The notes under the pieces: model-generated
Seen by the model: the letters and a program-made list of their open reading frames with translations, nothing else
Database searches by the model: none
What the model was told of the DNA's origin: nothing
Program-made: the position numbers and the translations under genes
In this document: piece after piece, positions 38,626 through 46,860 of the stretch
How the letters are laid out: each line of letters begins with the position of its first letter
Numbering within the stretch: the first letter of the stretch is position 1
DNA from: Desulfurobacterium sp. TC5-1
Lineage (GTDB): Bacteria; Aquificota; Aquificia; Desulfurobacteriales; Desulfurobacteriaceae
Direction: 5' to 3'
Assembly (NCBI RefSeq): GCF_000421485.1
Contig: NZ_ATXC01000002.1
Coordinates: 62,001 to 126,000, forward strand
DNA: 64,000 nucleotides

Positions 38626-39674
38626 CAGTAGCGTCCCTCTAACCTGAACCTTACCTTATTTTTAAGTGTAACAGTTTCGGTAATCTCAGCGTTAAACTTC
38701 TTAAGTCTATCTGCAAATGTCGTAACGGAAGAGATATCAGGCGCTTCTCCTTCAATAGAAAACCGTCCGTCTCCAGCGTTAAATTTCAAGATAGAAATTG
38801 CATCTTTCCTCATCTTTCCTATATCGTTCATAATATCGGCTGCATCCACCTCTACAAAGTTTTTAGACGCAAGCATTCCCCTTAACTGCGTAAGCGGATC
38901 AACAGCAGGAATGCCTGGAAATCGCTTTTCAAAAAGCACAGCTTCCGCTCTTCTTATATCCCTGATTTTCCTTTTAAAAAAGAATCCACCTGCAAACAGA
39001 GTGCCACTTAAAATTAAGATGGAAAGAAGTAGAAAAACCGCCGACCTGACAAGAGAAACATCTATATCTGAAGACTCTTCCTTTAAAAAGTTTAATTCCA
39101 TGTTCTTTATAACCTGAAGGGCTGAACCAAATAGAGGAAGCGTTTTTAAATCAACACCCTCCAAAGTAATAAGTTCTCCCTCTTCCTTGCTTCCTTCAAA
39201 AACCCTAACCGAAACAGGCACACCGCCTTTAATGGAAATAACGATAGTGCTGTCTTCCTTTGGGTAGTAAAACTCACCATCTCTCTTTTCATTCAATAGA
39301 ACGATCCTTAAAAGAGAGACAACCTCGCTATCAAGAGAATCGGCTTCCCTTTTTTCTACCTCTTCCACATCCTTTCTCTCTGCAATGACGGTAAAGACAG
39401 TTGTTCCTTCACCGTTTGAAAAAAAGAGAGAACGATAAACCAAATCTTTCCGGGCAAGCAGAGGATTTGACTTAATGTCATTCTCAACGATTTTAAGAAT
39501 CTTCCTCTTATCGTTAAACGGAAAGTGCCTGATTCTAAAGGTCGTCTTTTCAGCGGGAAGAAGAACAAACAGTCTATCATAATTCTGCCTGTCTGAAAGC
39601 CTTACATCAGCCTTCAGAACATTCACATCAAAGTTCTTTCCGTAACCGTCAGGATATTCAACTCTAACTATCAC
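38625..39674 (-). CDS. gspL: Type II secretion protein L
   Basis: A 349-residue protein with an actin-like cytoplasmic part (LFVLLPAEKTTFRIRHFPF; DLVYRSLFF), one membrane helix at about 210-232 (VFLLLSILILSGTLFAGGFF) and a periplasmic ferredoxin-like domain ending RFRLEGRY. GspL recruits GspE to the membrane. It is somewhat shorter than proteobacterial GspL, with a reduced N-terminal domain. Its ATG overlaps the gspK stop by four bases. Confidence 0.85.
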   Translation of the reverse strand: MIVRVEYPDGYGKNFDVNVLKADVRLSDRQNYDRLFVLLPAEKTTFRIRHFPFNDKRKILKIVENDIKSNPLLARKDLVYRSLFFSNGEGTTVFTVIAERKDVEEVEKREADSLDSEVVSLLRIVLLNEKRDGEFYYPKEDSTIVISIKGGVPVSVRVFEGSKEEGELITLEGVDLKTLPLFGSALQVIKNMELNFLKEESSDIDVSLVRSAVFLLLSILILSGTLFAGGFFFKRKIRDIRRAEAVLFEKRFPGIPAVDPLTQLRGMLASKNFVEVDAADIMNDIGKMRKDAISILKFNAGDGRFSIEGEAPDISSVTTFADRLKKFNAEITETVTLKNKVRFRLEGRY

Positions 39675-40534
39675 CTTATCTTTCTCCAGACCTCTTTTAA
39701 AGAAGCGCCATCCCGTTTAAAAAGTATATAGAGGTAATAAGTACTCCCACCTGTTTTAACGCTGGCCTTTGCCAAAAAGTAACTGCTCTTTACATCAACA
39801 AAAGGTTTTATTCTATAAATAATATCAGATGTCATGCCTTCCACATTTATAAGATCGTCAACCTTTTTAAAGGGGTGCTTTTTTCTGTATTCAATGATGT
39901 TGTCAGCAAGATTTTCATCTATACTTTTGTCTAAAGACATTAAAATCCACTTTGACGCCGTGTTTATGTTAACCTTCCCGTCTGTCCATACAGACAAAAG
40001 TGAGCGGAGTCCTGGACGAAACTGACCTCCTTCAATTGTCCCGTTAAAAATTTCGGCAGTTACACCATCTACAAGTTCAAGCTCCTCAGTGGTACTGAAT
40101 TTCTCGTGTTTAAAGTTCAAACTATCTGGAAGCATCCAGTCCTCTATACTCTTTGTTAACGTTTCTCCGCCAAGTCCCGTAACATCAAAAAGTCTATCGA
40201 AAACAGCCTCTGCCTTTTCATTCACCTTTCCATTTTCAACAAGCATATTGGGATTAAGGTAACGCTCCTCATCCTCCACCTCAACAGTCAGATCAATGCC
40301 GTCCAGGGAAATGGGTATCGGATAACTCCAGTATTCTCCATAGTAATCAACATTTCCATCATCCTGCGAAAGCAGCTCCCTAATACCGGCAGACATTGCA
40401 TCAGCAAGAGCCATAACCTGTTCCTGCTGAAGAACCTTCGTTACATACTGAGAAGCGAAGAAGGTTTCATTTGCCGTCTCAGTCACAACCGCCGTCACAG
40501 TACCTATAATCATTAAAATAACAAGGAGTATCAT
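39671..40534 (-). CDS. gspK: Type II secretion minor pseudopilin K
   Basis: The 287-residue frame from ATG 40534 has the GspK domains, including KVNINTASKWILMSL and VDDLINVEGM, the helix-hairpin-helix-like C-terminal part. The first ATG gives MILLVILMIIGTVTAVVTE with no cleavable leader. However, the same frame upstream encodes SYNWKGG directly before that Met, which would be a prepilin cleavage site (GG/MILLV). The only candidate start between the upstream TAG (40562-40564) and the ATG is ATT at 40558. GspK caps the pseudopilus tip. See findings for the start question. Confidence 0.88.
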   Translation of the reverse strand: MILLVILMIIGTVTAVVTETANETFFASQYVTKVLQQEQVMALADAMSAGIRELLSQDDGNVDYYGEYWSYPIPISLDGIDLTVEVEDEERYLNPNMLVENGKVNEKAEAVFDRLFDVTGLGGETLTKSIEDWMLPDSLNFKHEKFSTTEELELVDGVTAEIFNGTIEGGQFRPGLRSLLSVWTDGKVNINTASKWILMSLDKSIDENLADNIIEYRKKHPFKKVDDLINVEGMTSDIIYRIKPFVDVKSSYFLAKASVKTGGSTYYLYILFKRDGASLKEVWRKIR

Positions 40535-41061
40535 TCCACCTTTCCAGTTATAAGAAATTCCCTACCGTCGACAGAAAGCTTTGCAACACCGGTAAAATTC
40601 CCCTTGAAATTTTCCGTCCAGTGATTACCATCTAAAACTTTAAAATCAAAACCCGAAAACTCTCCCAAAACAATTTCTTTTGTACCGTTAGACTCCAGTT
40701 TCCCATCAGGATATGGAAACTCCTGATAGATAACTTTAACCCTGCCGTCGTCCGCCTTTTCAAAAAGGTAAACTGCCCTAACGCCACCTGTATAAAAAAC
40801 CGGATAGAGCGTATAGAAAGAGAGTCTATCTTGCGTCAACAAAAAATTTTCATTTTCAGGCTTAAAAAAAGAAAACAACTGCTTTGAAAGTTGAGAATAG
40901 AGGGAAAGGGTATCTTCTAACTGAACAGCCCTTCTCTCAATATTCCCCGAAGAAAAAACAATTCCACTGTAAAAAAACTCAACAGCCGCAAAAAGAACGG
41001 CCATAAGAGAAACAACTATAAGAATTTCAAGGAGCGTAAAAGCGCTTTTACCGTTTTTCAT
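40531..41061 (-). CDS. gspJ: Type II secretion minor pseudopilin J
   Basis: A 176-residue pseudopilin with the leader MKNGKSA/FTLLEILIVVSLMAVL: Ala instead of Gly before the cleavage point, Phe+1 and Glu+5 present. The C-terminal half has the beta-rich GspJ form (VIYQEFPYPDGKLE). It forms the tip complex with I and K. It overlaps both gspI and gspK by a few bases. Confidence 0.88.
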   Translation of the reverse strand: MKNGKSAFTLLEILIVVSLMAVLFAAVEFFYSGIVFSSGNIERRAVQLEDTLSLYSQLSKQLFSFFKPENENFLLTQDRLSFYTLYPVFYTGGVRAVYLFEKADDGRVKVIYQEFPYPDGKLESNGTKEIVLGEFSGFDFKVLDGNHWTENFKGNFTGVAKLSVDGREFLITGKVE

Positions 41062-41350
41062 AGTAGTAAAATGTGAAAAGGTTTTTCTCTCCTTTTTTAA
41101 CCTTAAAAATTCTCTCTACCACACCATAATTAAGGTCTTTCTCTTTTTCTTCCACAGAAAATCCGTCACCCCTGCCCTTACCAGATAAACCGTAAATACG
41201 GGACTTAACTATATAAAGACCCTTAACCACATCCTCCGCATTTCCCAACCTTTCAACATTTTTTGAAGAGACAAAGATCAGAGCGGAAGCAGCTACGGCA
41301 AAAATGGTAACACCAACAAGGACTTCAAGAAGTGTAAATCCTTTTCTCAT
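41048..41350 (-). CDS. gspI: Type II secretion minor pseudopilin I
   Basis: I choose ATG 41350, which overlaps the gspG stop (TAATG) and follows GGGAG; a GTG at 41359 is also in frame. The 100-residue protein starts MRKG/FTLLEVLVGVTIFAVAAS with a standard prepilin site, then LGNAEDVVKGLYIVKSRIYG. GspI nucleates the pseudopilus tip. It is at the short end for the family. Confidence 0.88.
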   Translation of the reverse strand: MRKGFTLLEVLVGVTIFAVAASALIFVSSKNVERLGNAEDVVKGLYIVKSRIYGLSGKGRGDGFSVEEKEKDLNYGVVERIFKVKKGEKNLFTFYYYEKR

Positions 41351-41751
41351 TACTCCCACACGGAAATGTCATCCTGAGTATTCAACTCTCCATCGGGTCC
41401 CTTTGATTTTAACTCAAAAGGATGCCTATCACCGGGACAGACATAAACAAAATCATTCCCCCAACCGTCCTTTGGAACACTGTCAAGGTACTGACGCCAG
41501 TGGGCAGGAACGGGCGGTATTTCTGGCTTCTCAACAAGGGCTTTCAATCCCTGAGAAGTCGTAGGATACATACCGTTATCCAGCTTATACATCTCAAGGG
41601 CTCTTTTGATTTCTTTAAGCTGAACTTTTGTCGTTTTAACCTTTGTCTCATCAACCCTTCCGGTTAGCTTCGGAACAACAATCGCCGCAAGAAGAGAAAG
41701 AATAACAACGACAACAAGGAGTTCTATAAGGGTAAAACCTCTCTTTTTCAC
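41350..41751 (-). CDS. gspG: Type II secretion major pseudopilin G
   Basis: I place the start at GTG 41751, because GGAGG lies six bases upstream and the leader becomes MKKRG/FTLIELLVVVVILSLLA; an ATG at 41766 would put the ribosome site inside the gene. The 133-residue mature core has the GspG calcium-loop type C terminus (PKDGWGNDFVYVCPGDRHPFELKSKGPDGE). It is the first gene of the secretion operon. Downstream order is I, J, K, L, M, N, C, D, E, F with overlaps throughout; no gspH is present. Confidence 0.95.
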   Translation of the reverse strand: MKKRGFTLIELLVVVVILSLLAAIVVPKLTGRVDETKVKTTKVQLKEIKRALEMYKLDNGMYPTTSQGLKALVEKPEIPPVPAHWRQYLDSVPKDGWGNDFVYVCPGDRHPFELKSKGPDGELNTQDDISVWE

Positions 41752-41817
41752 TGAAAACCTCCACATCTCTTCTAAATTACTATTTTACCCTAATTAAAAA
41801 CAAAGCTGTACAAAAAT

Positions 41818-41846
41818 TTGTAAAAGCATACATTTTTTTGTAGAAT
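41818..41846 (+). promoter_or_regulatory. Promoter of the DUF2062-dapF operon
   Basis: TTGTAA (41818-41823), a 17-base spacer and TAGAAT (41841-41846) lie 38 bases upstream of the ATG. The -35 lies in a palindrome, TACAAA-AA-TTTGTA (41809-41822), between this operon and the divergent secretion operon, so one regulator could act on both. On the minus strand a TAAAAT (41782-41787) could serve gspG, with a poor -35. Confidence 0.5.
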
Positions 41847-41883
41847 GTGTTGTCGTAAATACCAGCTGCTATGAGGAAAGGGA

Positions 41884-42354
41884 ATGAAGCTTAAAGAGCT
41901 TTTCTCCTTCAGATTCTACATTAAAAAACTACTTGAATTAAAAGATAGACCGGAAGAAACTGCGAGGGGACTGGCTCTTGGTGTTTTCATAGGTTTCCTT
42001 CCCGTAAACGGATTCCAGGTTCTCATAGCAATAACAATAGCTGCATTTGCAAAGGCAAGCAAAATTGCCGCTGCCATAGGAACTCACGTTACAAATCCGT
42101 GGACCACGGTTCCCGTTCTTGTAATAGACTACTACGTTGGATGTAGAATCTTGAGACTTCTCGGATATCAGGTAATGAGAGTTTCACTGTCAACATTTTC
42201 GCTTTCAAGAATCTTTTCAGCAGGCCTTGCACTTTTAGCACCAACATTTGTAGGCGGTGCCTCTTTAGGATTAATCTTTTCCATACTTTCATATTTTGGA
42301 TTTAAAAAGTTAGTTGAAAATATAAGAGAGAAGCAAAACGCGGAGACAGCGTAA
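41884..42354 (+). CDS. DUF2062 membrane protein
   Basis: A 156-residue protein with the DUF2062 pattern: RPEETARGLALGVFIGFLPVNGFQ, then KIAAAIGTHVTNPWTTVPV, then a hydrophobic hairpin near the C terminus. Two to three membrane segments are likely. The family is widespread and uncharacterised. Its stop directly abuts the dapF GTG start. Confidence 0.85.
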   Translation: MKLKELFSFRFYIKKLLELKDRPEETARGLALGVFIGFLPVNGFQVLIAITIAAFAKASKIAAAIGTHVTNPWTTVPVLVIDYYVGCRILRLLGYQVMRVSLSTFSLSRIFSAGLALLAPTFVGGASLGLIFSILSYFGFKKLVENIREKQNAETA

Positions 42355-43179
42355 GTGATTGAATTTTCAAAGTTAGAAGGAACGGGAAACGATTTTATAA
42401 TAATAGACGACAGAAATGGCTCTATAAAAACATTTCTTAAAAAGAAAGAAATAGAAGTAGAAACTTTCGTTCAGACAATCTGTAACAGAAAAAGAGGAAT
42501 TGGTGCTGATGGGCTAATTCTGATAGAAAATTCATTCCGGGCAAACTTCAAATGGGATTTCTTTAATGCCGACGGCTCAAGAGCTTCCATGTGCGGGAAT
42601 GGGGCAAGGTGTACCGCAAGGTTCGCTTTTGAAAAAGGAATAGCACCTCAGAAGATGAGTTTTGAAACCGGGGCAGGAATAATAAAAGCTGAAGTAACCG
42701 GTAAAACCGTAAAAGTACAGATGACCCGGCCCCACAGCATAAACTTTACCCGTGAAATAGAGATAGACGGTGGAAAGGTAAAAGGTGCTTTTCTAAACAC
42801 CGGCGTGCCCCATTTCGTTGTGTTTGTTGAAAATATAGAAAACGTTAACGTAGAAAGTTTTGGAAGAAAAATAAGATTCCACAAAACGTTTGAACCGGAA
42901 GGAACTAATGCCAACTTTGTCCAGTTTAAAGACGGAAAATTGTTTGTCAGAACCTACGAGCGGGGTGTAGAAGGGGAAACCCTCGCCTGTGGCACCGGTT
43001 CCGTCGCTGCGGCAATTACCTTTTCGAAACTCTTTTCCCGCAAGCCTCCCATTACTGTAATCACCCGTTCCGGCAAACCGCTCACCATCTACTTTGACGA
43101 AGAGTTAAAAGAAGTGTTCCTTGAAGGAGGAACGACCTGGATATGTGACGGAAAGCTGAGGGAGGAAGTCTTTGGATAA
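42355..43179 (+). CDS. dapF: Diaminopimelate epimerase
   Basis: A 274-residue enzyme starting at GTG 42355 with IEFSKLEGTGNDFIIID. The two catalytic Cys are in MCGNGARC and ACGTGSVAA. It interconverts LL- and meso-diaminopimelate for lysine and peptidoglycan. It overlaps the uracil-DNA glycosylase gene by eight bases. Confidence 0.95.
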   Translation: MIEFSKLEGTGNDFIIIDDRNGSIKTFLKKKEIEVETFVQTICNRKRGIGADGLILIENSFRANFKWDFFNADGSRASMCGNGARCTARFAFEKGIAPQKMSFETGAGIIKAEVTGKTVKVQMTRPHSINFTREIEIDGGKVKGAFLNTGVPHFVVFVENIENVNVESFGRKIRFHKTFEPEGTNANFVQFKDGKLFVRTYERGVEGETLACGTGSVAAAITFSKLFSRKPPITVITRSGKPLTIYFDEELKEVFLEGGTTWICDGKLREEVFG

Positions 43180-43843
43180 GGTTCAACAGTTCATAAAATT
43201 TTTAAATGAAATTGGATACGAAGAGATAAAAATAGAAGGAGCTTTTATGAAAGAGAAAGAAATTGCGAAAGATAAAGAAAATGATATCTCAGCTCTTGAA
43301 AAATTAAAAGACGAAGTCCTTAAATGCAAAAAGTGCAGACTTGCCGAAACACGCCACAACGTTGTATTTGGCGAAGGTAATCCAAAAACAAATCTAATGT
43401 TCATAGGTGAAGCTCCTGGCGAACAAGAAGATCTTCAGGGAAGGCCCTTTGTAGGAAGGGCAGGACAACTGCTGACAAGATTTTTAAATCTGTTCGGCAT
43501 AGAAAGAGAAAGGGTTTACATAACCAACATCGTAAAATGCAGACCGCCAAAAAACAGAAATCCCCAACCTGACGAAATAAAAACCTGCTACCCTTACCTC
43601 AATAAACAGATAGAAATAATAAAACCAAAGGTTATCCTCTGTCTCGGAGCGTTCGCCGCAAGAACGGTTCTAAACCTGCCTGAAAAAACCCCTATATCAA
43701 AGATTAGGGGACAGGAATTCAAGGTAAAAGATTACATAGTTATACCGACATTCCATCCTGCGTACCTTCTAAGAAACAGGCGAGGCGAAACAGACTTCCA
43801 GAGAGACCTTGAAGTTGCTTTAAGGATAGCTGGAATGATCTAA
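43172..43843 (+). CDS. Family 4 uracil-DNA glycosylase (iron-sulfur)
   Basis: A 223-residue protein starting at TTG 43172, seven bases after GGGAGG. CKKCRLAETR and KCRPPKNRNPQPDEIKTC supply the four Cys of the 4Fe-4S cluster, GEAPGEQEDLQGRPFVG is the water-activating motif, and TFHPAYLLR is the leucine-loop motif. It removes uracil formed by cytosine deamination, a heightened hazard in thermophiles. An N-terminal extension of about 45 residues precedes the core. Next gene start overlaps its stop (TAATG). Confidence 0.93.
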   Translation: MDKVQQFIKFLNEIGYEEIKIEGAFMKEKEIAKDKENDISALEKLKDEVLKCKKCRLAETRHNVVFGEGNPKTNLMFIGEAPGEQEDLQGRPFVGRAGQLLTRFLNLFGIERERVYITNIVKCRPPKNRNPQPDEIKTCYPYLNKQIEIIKPKVILCLGAFAARTVLNLPEKTPISKIRGQEFKVKDYIVIPTFHPAYLLRNRRGETDFQRDLEVALRIAGMI

Positions 43844-44280
43844 TGATAACCATTGTTCAGTTCTCATTTGGAGTCACCGTAATAGTAGAACACATAGACA
43901 ACACCGTAACAAAAGTGAACTTAACAGCAGAAAAGCTGGTAGAAACAGAGGGGCATCCTTTAATTGTTAAAAGATTTCAAGCCTACGAGAAATACGGGAA
44001 AGTCATTGTCCCATTTAAAAAAGAGTTACTTACGCCTTTTCAGTTAAAAGTTTTCTCAACCGTCACAGCCATTCCACCGGGTAAAACCGCAACGTACGGT
44101 CAAATCGCAAAGACACTTAAAACATCGCCAAGGGCTGTCGGACAGGCACTTAAAAGAAATCCCTTTCCAATTATCATTCCCTGCCACAGGGTTATATCAT
44201 CCAGAAATATTGGCGGCTTTTCCGCTGGAATATCCATAAAAAAATTACTGCTGAACTTTGAAACAAATCACTTTATATAA
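43843..44280 (+). CDS. ogt: Methylated-DNA--protein-cysteine methyltransferase
   Basis: A 145-residue protein with the active-site PCHRV, the helix-turn-helix SPRAVGQALKRNPFPIIIPCH and the Asn-hinge replaced by the usual GxxxTYGQIA motif upstream. It transfers methyl from O6-methylguanine to its Cys and is used once. The N-terminal half is short, as in thermophile Ogt proteins. It is coupled to the uracil-DNA glycosylase gene. Confidence 0.92.
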   Translation: MITIVQFSFGVTVIVEHIDNTVTKVNLTAEKLVETEGHPLIVKRFQAYEKYGKVIVPFKKELLTPFQLKVFSTVTAIPPGKTATYGQIAKTLKTSPRAVGQALKRNPFPIIIPCHRVISSRNIGGFSAGISIKKLLLNFETNHFI

Positions 44281-44471
44281 CGGTAGTGTATGATGCAAAA
44301 ACCTTCCTTTTTAACAAGAATTTTCCTATCTATTCCCTCAGGAACAACAACAACCTTGCTGCAGCACGCCCTCTCTAAAAACCTTTCAATGAGTTTGGGA
44401 AACGGACACAGCGTGCCTTCAAGTTCTGCCCCTCCAACACCCTTTGGACAAAAACGACAAGTTGAAGAAAG
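44268..44471 (-). other. Open frame continuing past the amidohydrolase stop, Cys-rich
   Basis: After the TAA of the M20 gene (44472-44474) the same frame stays open for 67 codons to TGA 44268-44270. It would encode CRFCPKG, LCPFPKLIERFLERACC, KVVVVPEGIDRKILVKK and GFCIIHYRYIK, with six Cys and a convincing hydrophobic pattern, but has no ATG, GTG or TTG of its own. It could be a remnant, a gene with a rare start, or chance. The 190-base gap to ogt holds nothing else I can support. Confidence 0.3.
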
Positions 44472-45665
44472 TTATTTAACCATAGAAGAAAGCCACTTAA
44501 AAGCAAGAAAAGATAAAACAGCGGTCCCAACGGGAAGAGCATCTTCATCAATGTCAAACTTCGGATTGTGAAGCGGAAAGGTTGTTTCCTTTTTTTTGTT
44601 TCCCGTTCCAAGTCTGAAGTAGGTACCCGGAACAATTTTCAAATACTCCGCAAAATCCTCCCCACCCATTGAAGGTTTTTCAAGGTAGAGAACGTTCTCC
44701 TCACCAAGAAACTCTTTCAAACTGTTCATTGCAAATTCTGTAACTTTCTTATCATTTATGAGGGGTGGCGTCCCTTCAGCATACTCAAACTCATAGGAAC
44801 CACCGTAAGCAGCGGTTATACCCCTTAAAGCTTCCTCTATCCAGAGAGGAATCTTCTTTCTAACATCCTCGTTTAAAGTTCTTATCGTTCCTGTCATCTC
44901 AACAGTATCCGGGATAACGTTTTCGGCCTCACCACCTCTTATCGTTCCTATGGTAAGGACAGCAGGGTCAAGTGGATCAACCCGTCTGCTAACAATGTGG
45001 TGGAGAGTATTAACAACCTGAGAAGCTATCAAAACAGTATCTATACCCATGTGGGGCTTTGAAGCGTGCGTCCCTTTGCCGTGAATCTTTATACTGAATA
45101 CATCTGAAGAAGCAAGAACAGCACCCGGGCAGGTTGCCACCTTACCTGTCTCAAGTTCCGGGAAAACGTGAAGACCGAAAATAGCACCGACATCAGGGTT
45201 TTTAAGGACCCCGGCAGCAACGAGTTTTTTTGCGCCGCGGCAGTCCTGCCTCTCCTCACAAGGCTGAAAAATAAGCTTTACATTTCCTTTAAGTTTATCC
45301 CTGTGTTTTACAAGCAACTTTGCCGCTCCAAGAAGCATCGCCGTATGGGCGTCGTGACCACAGGCGTGCATAACACCTTTAATCTTAGAGGCGTAAGGCT
45401 TCCCCGTCTCCTCTTCTATTGGAAGTGCATCCATATCAGCCCTTAAAGCAACAGTCTTATCACCGTTTCCCTTTATAAGGCCAACAACAGCCGTTGTATC
45501 ACCAAAGTTTTCAATAACTTCATCAACCCCAAGGCTTCTGAGAGTATCTGCCACAAGCTCTGAAGTTCTGAACTCTCTCCCGGAAAGTTCGGGATATTGA
45601 TGAATCCTGCGTCTTAAACCAACCACGAAATCCTTTATCTCCTGTGCCTCCTTTAGAAAATCCAC
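44472..45665 (-). CDS. M20 family amidohydrolase (N-acyl amino acid hydrolase type)
   Basis: A 397-residue metallopeptidase-fold hydrolase. LRADMDALP, HACGHDAHTAMLLGAA, FQPCEERQDCRGAKK and the late SMGGEDFAEYL are the metal and catalytic motifs of the aminoacylase/hippuricase/IAA-amino acid hydrolase group. It removes acyl groups from N-acyl amino acids in the cytoplasm; N-acetyl-diaminopimelate or acetylornithine roles are also possible in the group. The mid-protein lid domain (KGTHASKPHMGIDTVL) is intact. It has no close partner gene. Confidence 0.9.
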   Translation of the reverse strand: MDFLKEAQEIKDFVVGLRRRIHQYPELSGREFRTSELVADTLRSLGVDEVIENFGDTTAVVGLIKGNGDKTVALRADMDALPIEEETGKPYASKIKGVMHACGHDAHTAMLLGAAKLLVKHRDKLKGNVKLIFQPCEERQDCRGAKKLVAAGVLKNPDVGAIFGLHVFPELETGKVATCPGAVLASSDVFSIKIHGKGTHASKPHMGIDTVLIASQVVNTLHHIVSRRVDPLDPAVLTIGTIRGGEAENVIPDTVEMTGTIRTLNEDVRKKIPLWIEEALRGITAAYGGSYEFEYAEGTPPLINDKKVTEFAMNSLKEFLGEENVLYLEKPSMGGEDFAEYLKIVPGTYFRLGTGNKKKETTFPLHNPKFDIDEDALPVGTAVLSFLAFKWLSSMVK

Positions 45666-45721
45666 TTTTACACCTCTCAGAGGGAAATTTCACTATTAGA
45701 ATATAATCCTTTAAAAGTAAA

Positions 45722-45745
45722 AAGCCCCGACCTAAGTCGGGGCTT
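45722..45745. terminator. Perfect hairpin terminator
   Basis: AAGCCCCGAC and GTCGGGGCTT form a ten-pair stem around CTAA. On the minus strand it is followed by TTTTTACTTTT, ending the two-gene transcript that starts at 48795. Confidence 0.85.
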
Positions 45746-45765
45746 CACACGGCAATTTAGAGATT

Positions 45766-46839
45766 TTAAGCAACTGGATAAGCAACTTCCGGCCTTTCTT
45801 CCACAAGGCGAATATCGTAGGCACCTTCAGGAATAGGAACAATCTTCTCCCTCTTAACCCATCTTTCAGGAAGGTGAATAACTCTGTCGCCTATGTGAAT
45901 AACTGTAGGCCTGATATTCGCTTCATAAGTTATTCTCACACCGTAAACTTCGCGTCCAAACCTGTTTTTAAATTTTCCCGGCCCTTCCATTTTAATGTTT
46001 CTTGCCGTTCCTGGAATGTATATTCTTTTAGCATACTCTCTGTTCCTTACAGGATGGTGATACACAAGCCATAAAACCTTACCTTCTTTATATCTTGCTT
46101 CAGTAGGAATATACTCCTGAGCTTTCTTCTCTTCTTCCAGAAGTCTCTCCACATACTGCTCTAGCGTTTCATCTTCTCTCACATCACTTTCATCCCATAC
46201 TTCGTAAGTTATCCTCCAGCCGTTAACCTCTGAAATTACATTGGCAAGTTTAACAGTCCTTTCTTCCTCAACATTCACAATGTCATCAATCCTGTCAAGA
46301 ATATCCCCAAATCTTTCCCTGAAATCCTTCAAGTGAGTAATCGCAACAATCAGGTCTGCCTGACGTTTTAACTTCGTCAGAAGCTCTGAAGACTCAGCAA
46401 GCACCATCGCCTTTCTTATAGCACAGAAATCCCTGCGAAGTTCCTCAAGAATTTCTGGAGAAAGTTTCAGGTCGGTGACAGCTTCTTTTATCTCTCTCAT
46501 AATCTCTTCAGGCAGTTCTTTAAGACGCTCTTCTATACTTCTGTTATCACTCCCCCAGGGATCATAAGTCTTTTCCCATCCGTTGTAAGCTGAAATGTAG
46601 TTTGCAAGCCTTACTGTTGCCCTGTTTTCTTCAAGGGCAACTTCTCTTAGCTTTTCAATCATGGGCCCAAACTTTTTAAGCCAGAACGGTGAGTAGGTTA
46701 ACGTGCACAGATAATCAGACCTTTTTTTAAGGTCTGTCAACTGCTCAACTGCCTGCACCTCAAGCATCTCGTCTCTGATTATACAGTTGATACGTCTGAT
46801 GTCTTCCGGCGAATCCACTTTTCCATAAATTCTTCCCAT
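45766..46839 (-). CDS. Uncharacterised protein with an internal duplication (357 aa)
   Basis: A soluble, charged protein that I cannot place. It contains two copies of an 80-residue helical unit: residues 18-97 and 136-216 align with LKKRSDYLCTL / LKRQADLIVAI, RATVRLANYIS / RTVKLANVIS and YNGWEKTYDPW / VNGWRITYEVW. The C-terminal third (about 245-357) is different and beta-rich, with VLWLVYHHPVRNREYAKRIYIPG and VIHIGDRVIHLPERW. No signal peptide or membrane helix is seen. It follows the DUF505-like gene by 21 bases, so they likely act together. Confidence 0.8.
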   Translation of the reverse strand: MGRIYGKVDSPEDIRRINCIIRDEMLEVQAVEQLTDLKKRSDYLCTLTYSPFWLKKFGPMIEKLREVALEENRATVRLANYISAYNGWEKTYDPWGSDNRSIEERLKELPEEIMREIKEAVTDLKLSPEILEELRRDFCAIRKAMVLAESSELLTKLKRQADLIVAITHLKDFRERFGDILDRIDDIVNVEEERTVKLANVISEVNGWRITYEVWDESDVREDETLEQYVERLLEEEKKAQEYIPTEARYKEGKVLWLVYHHPVRNREYAKRIYIPGTARNIKMEGPGKFKNRFGREVYGVRITYEANIRPTVIHIGDRVIHLPERWVKREKIVPIPEGAYDIRLVEERPEVAYPVA

Positions 46840-46860
46840 GATACCCTCCCCTAATTAGGT

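Noticed and set aside
44290-44571. Plus-strand open frame of 93 codons
   Set aside because: It overlaps the amidohydrolase gene by 100 bases on the opposite strand, has no ribosome site and a low-complexity Ser/Thr/Pro composition; the minus-strand reading looks more protein-like.
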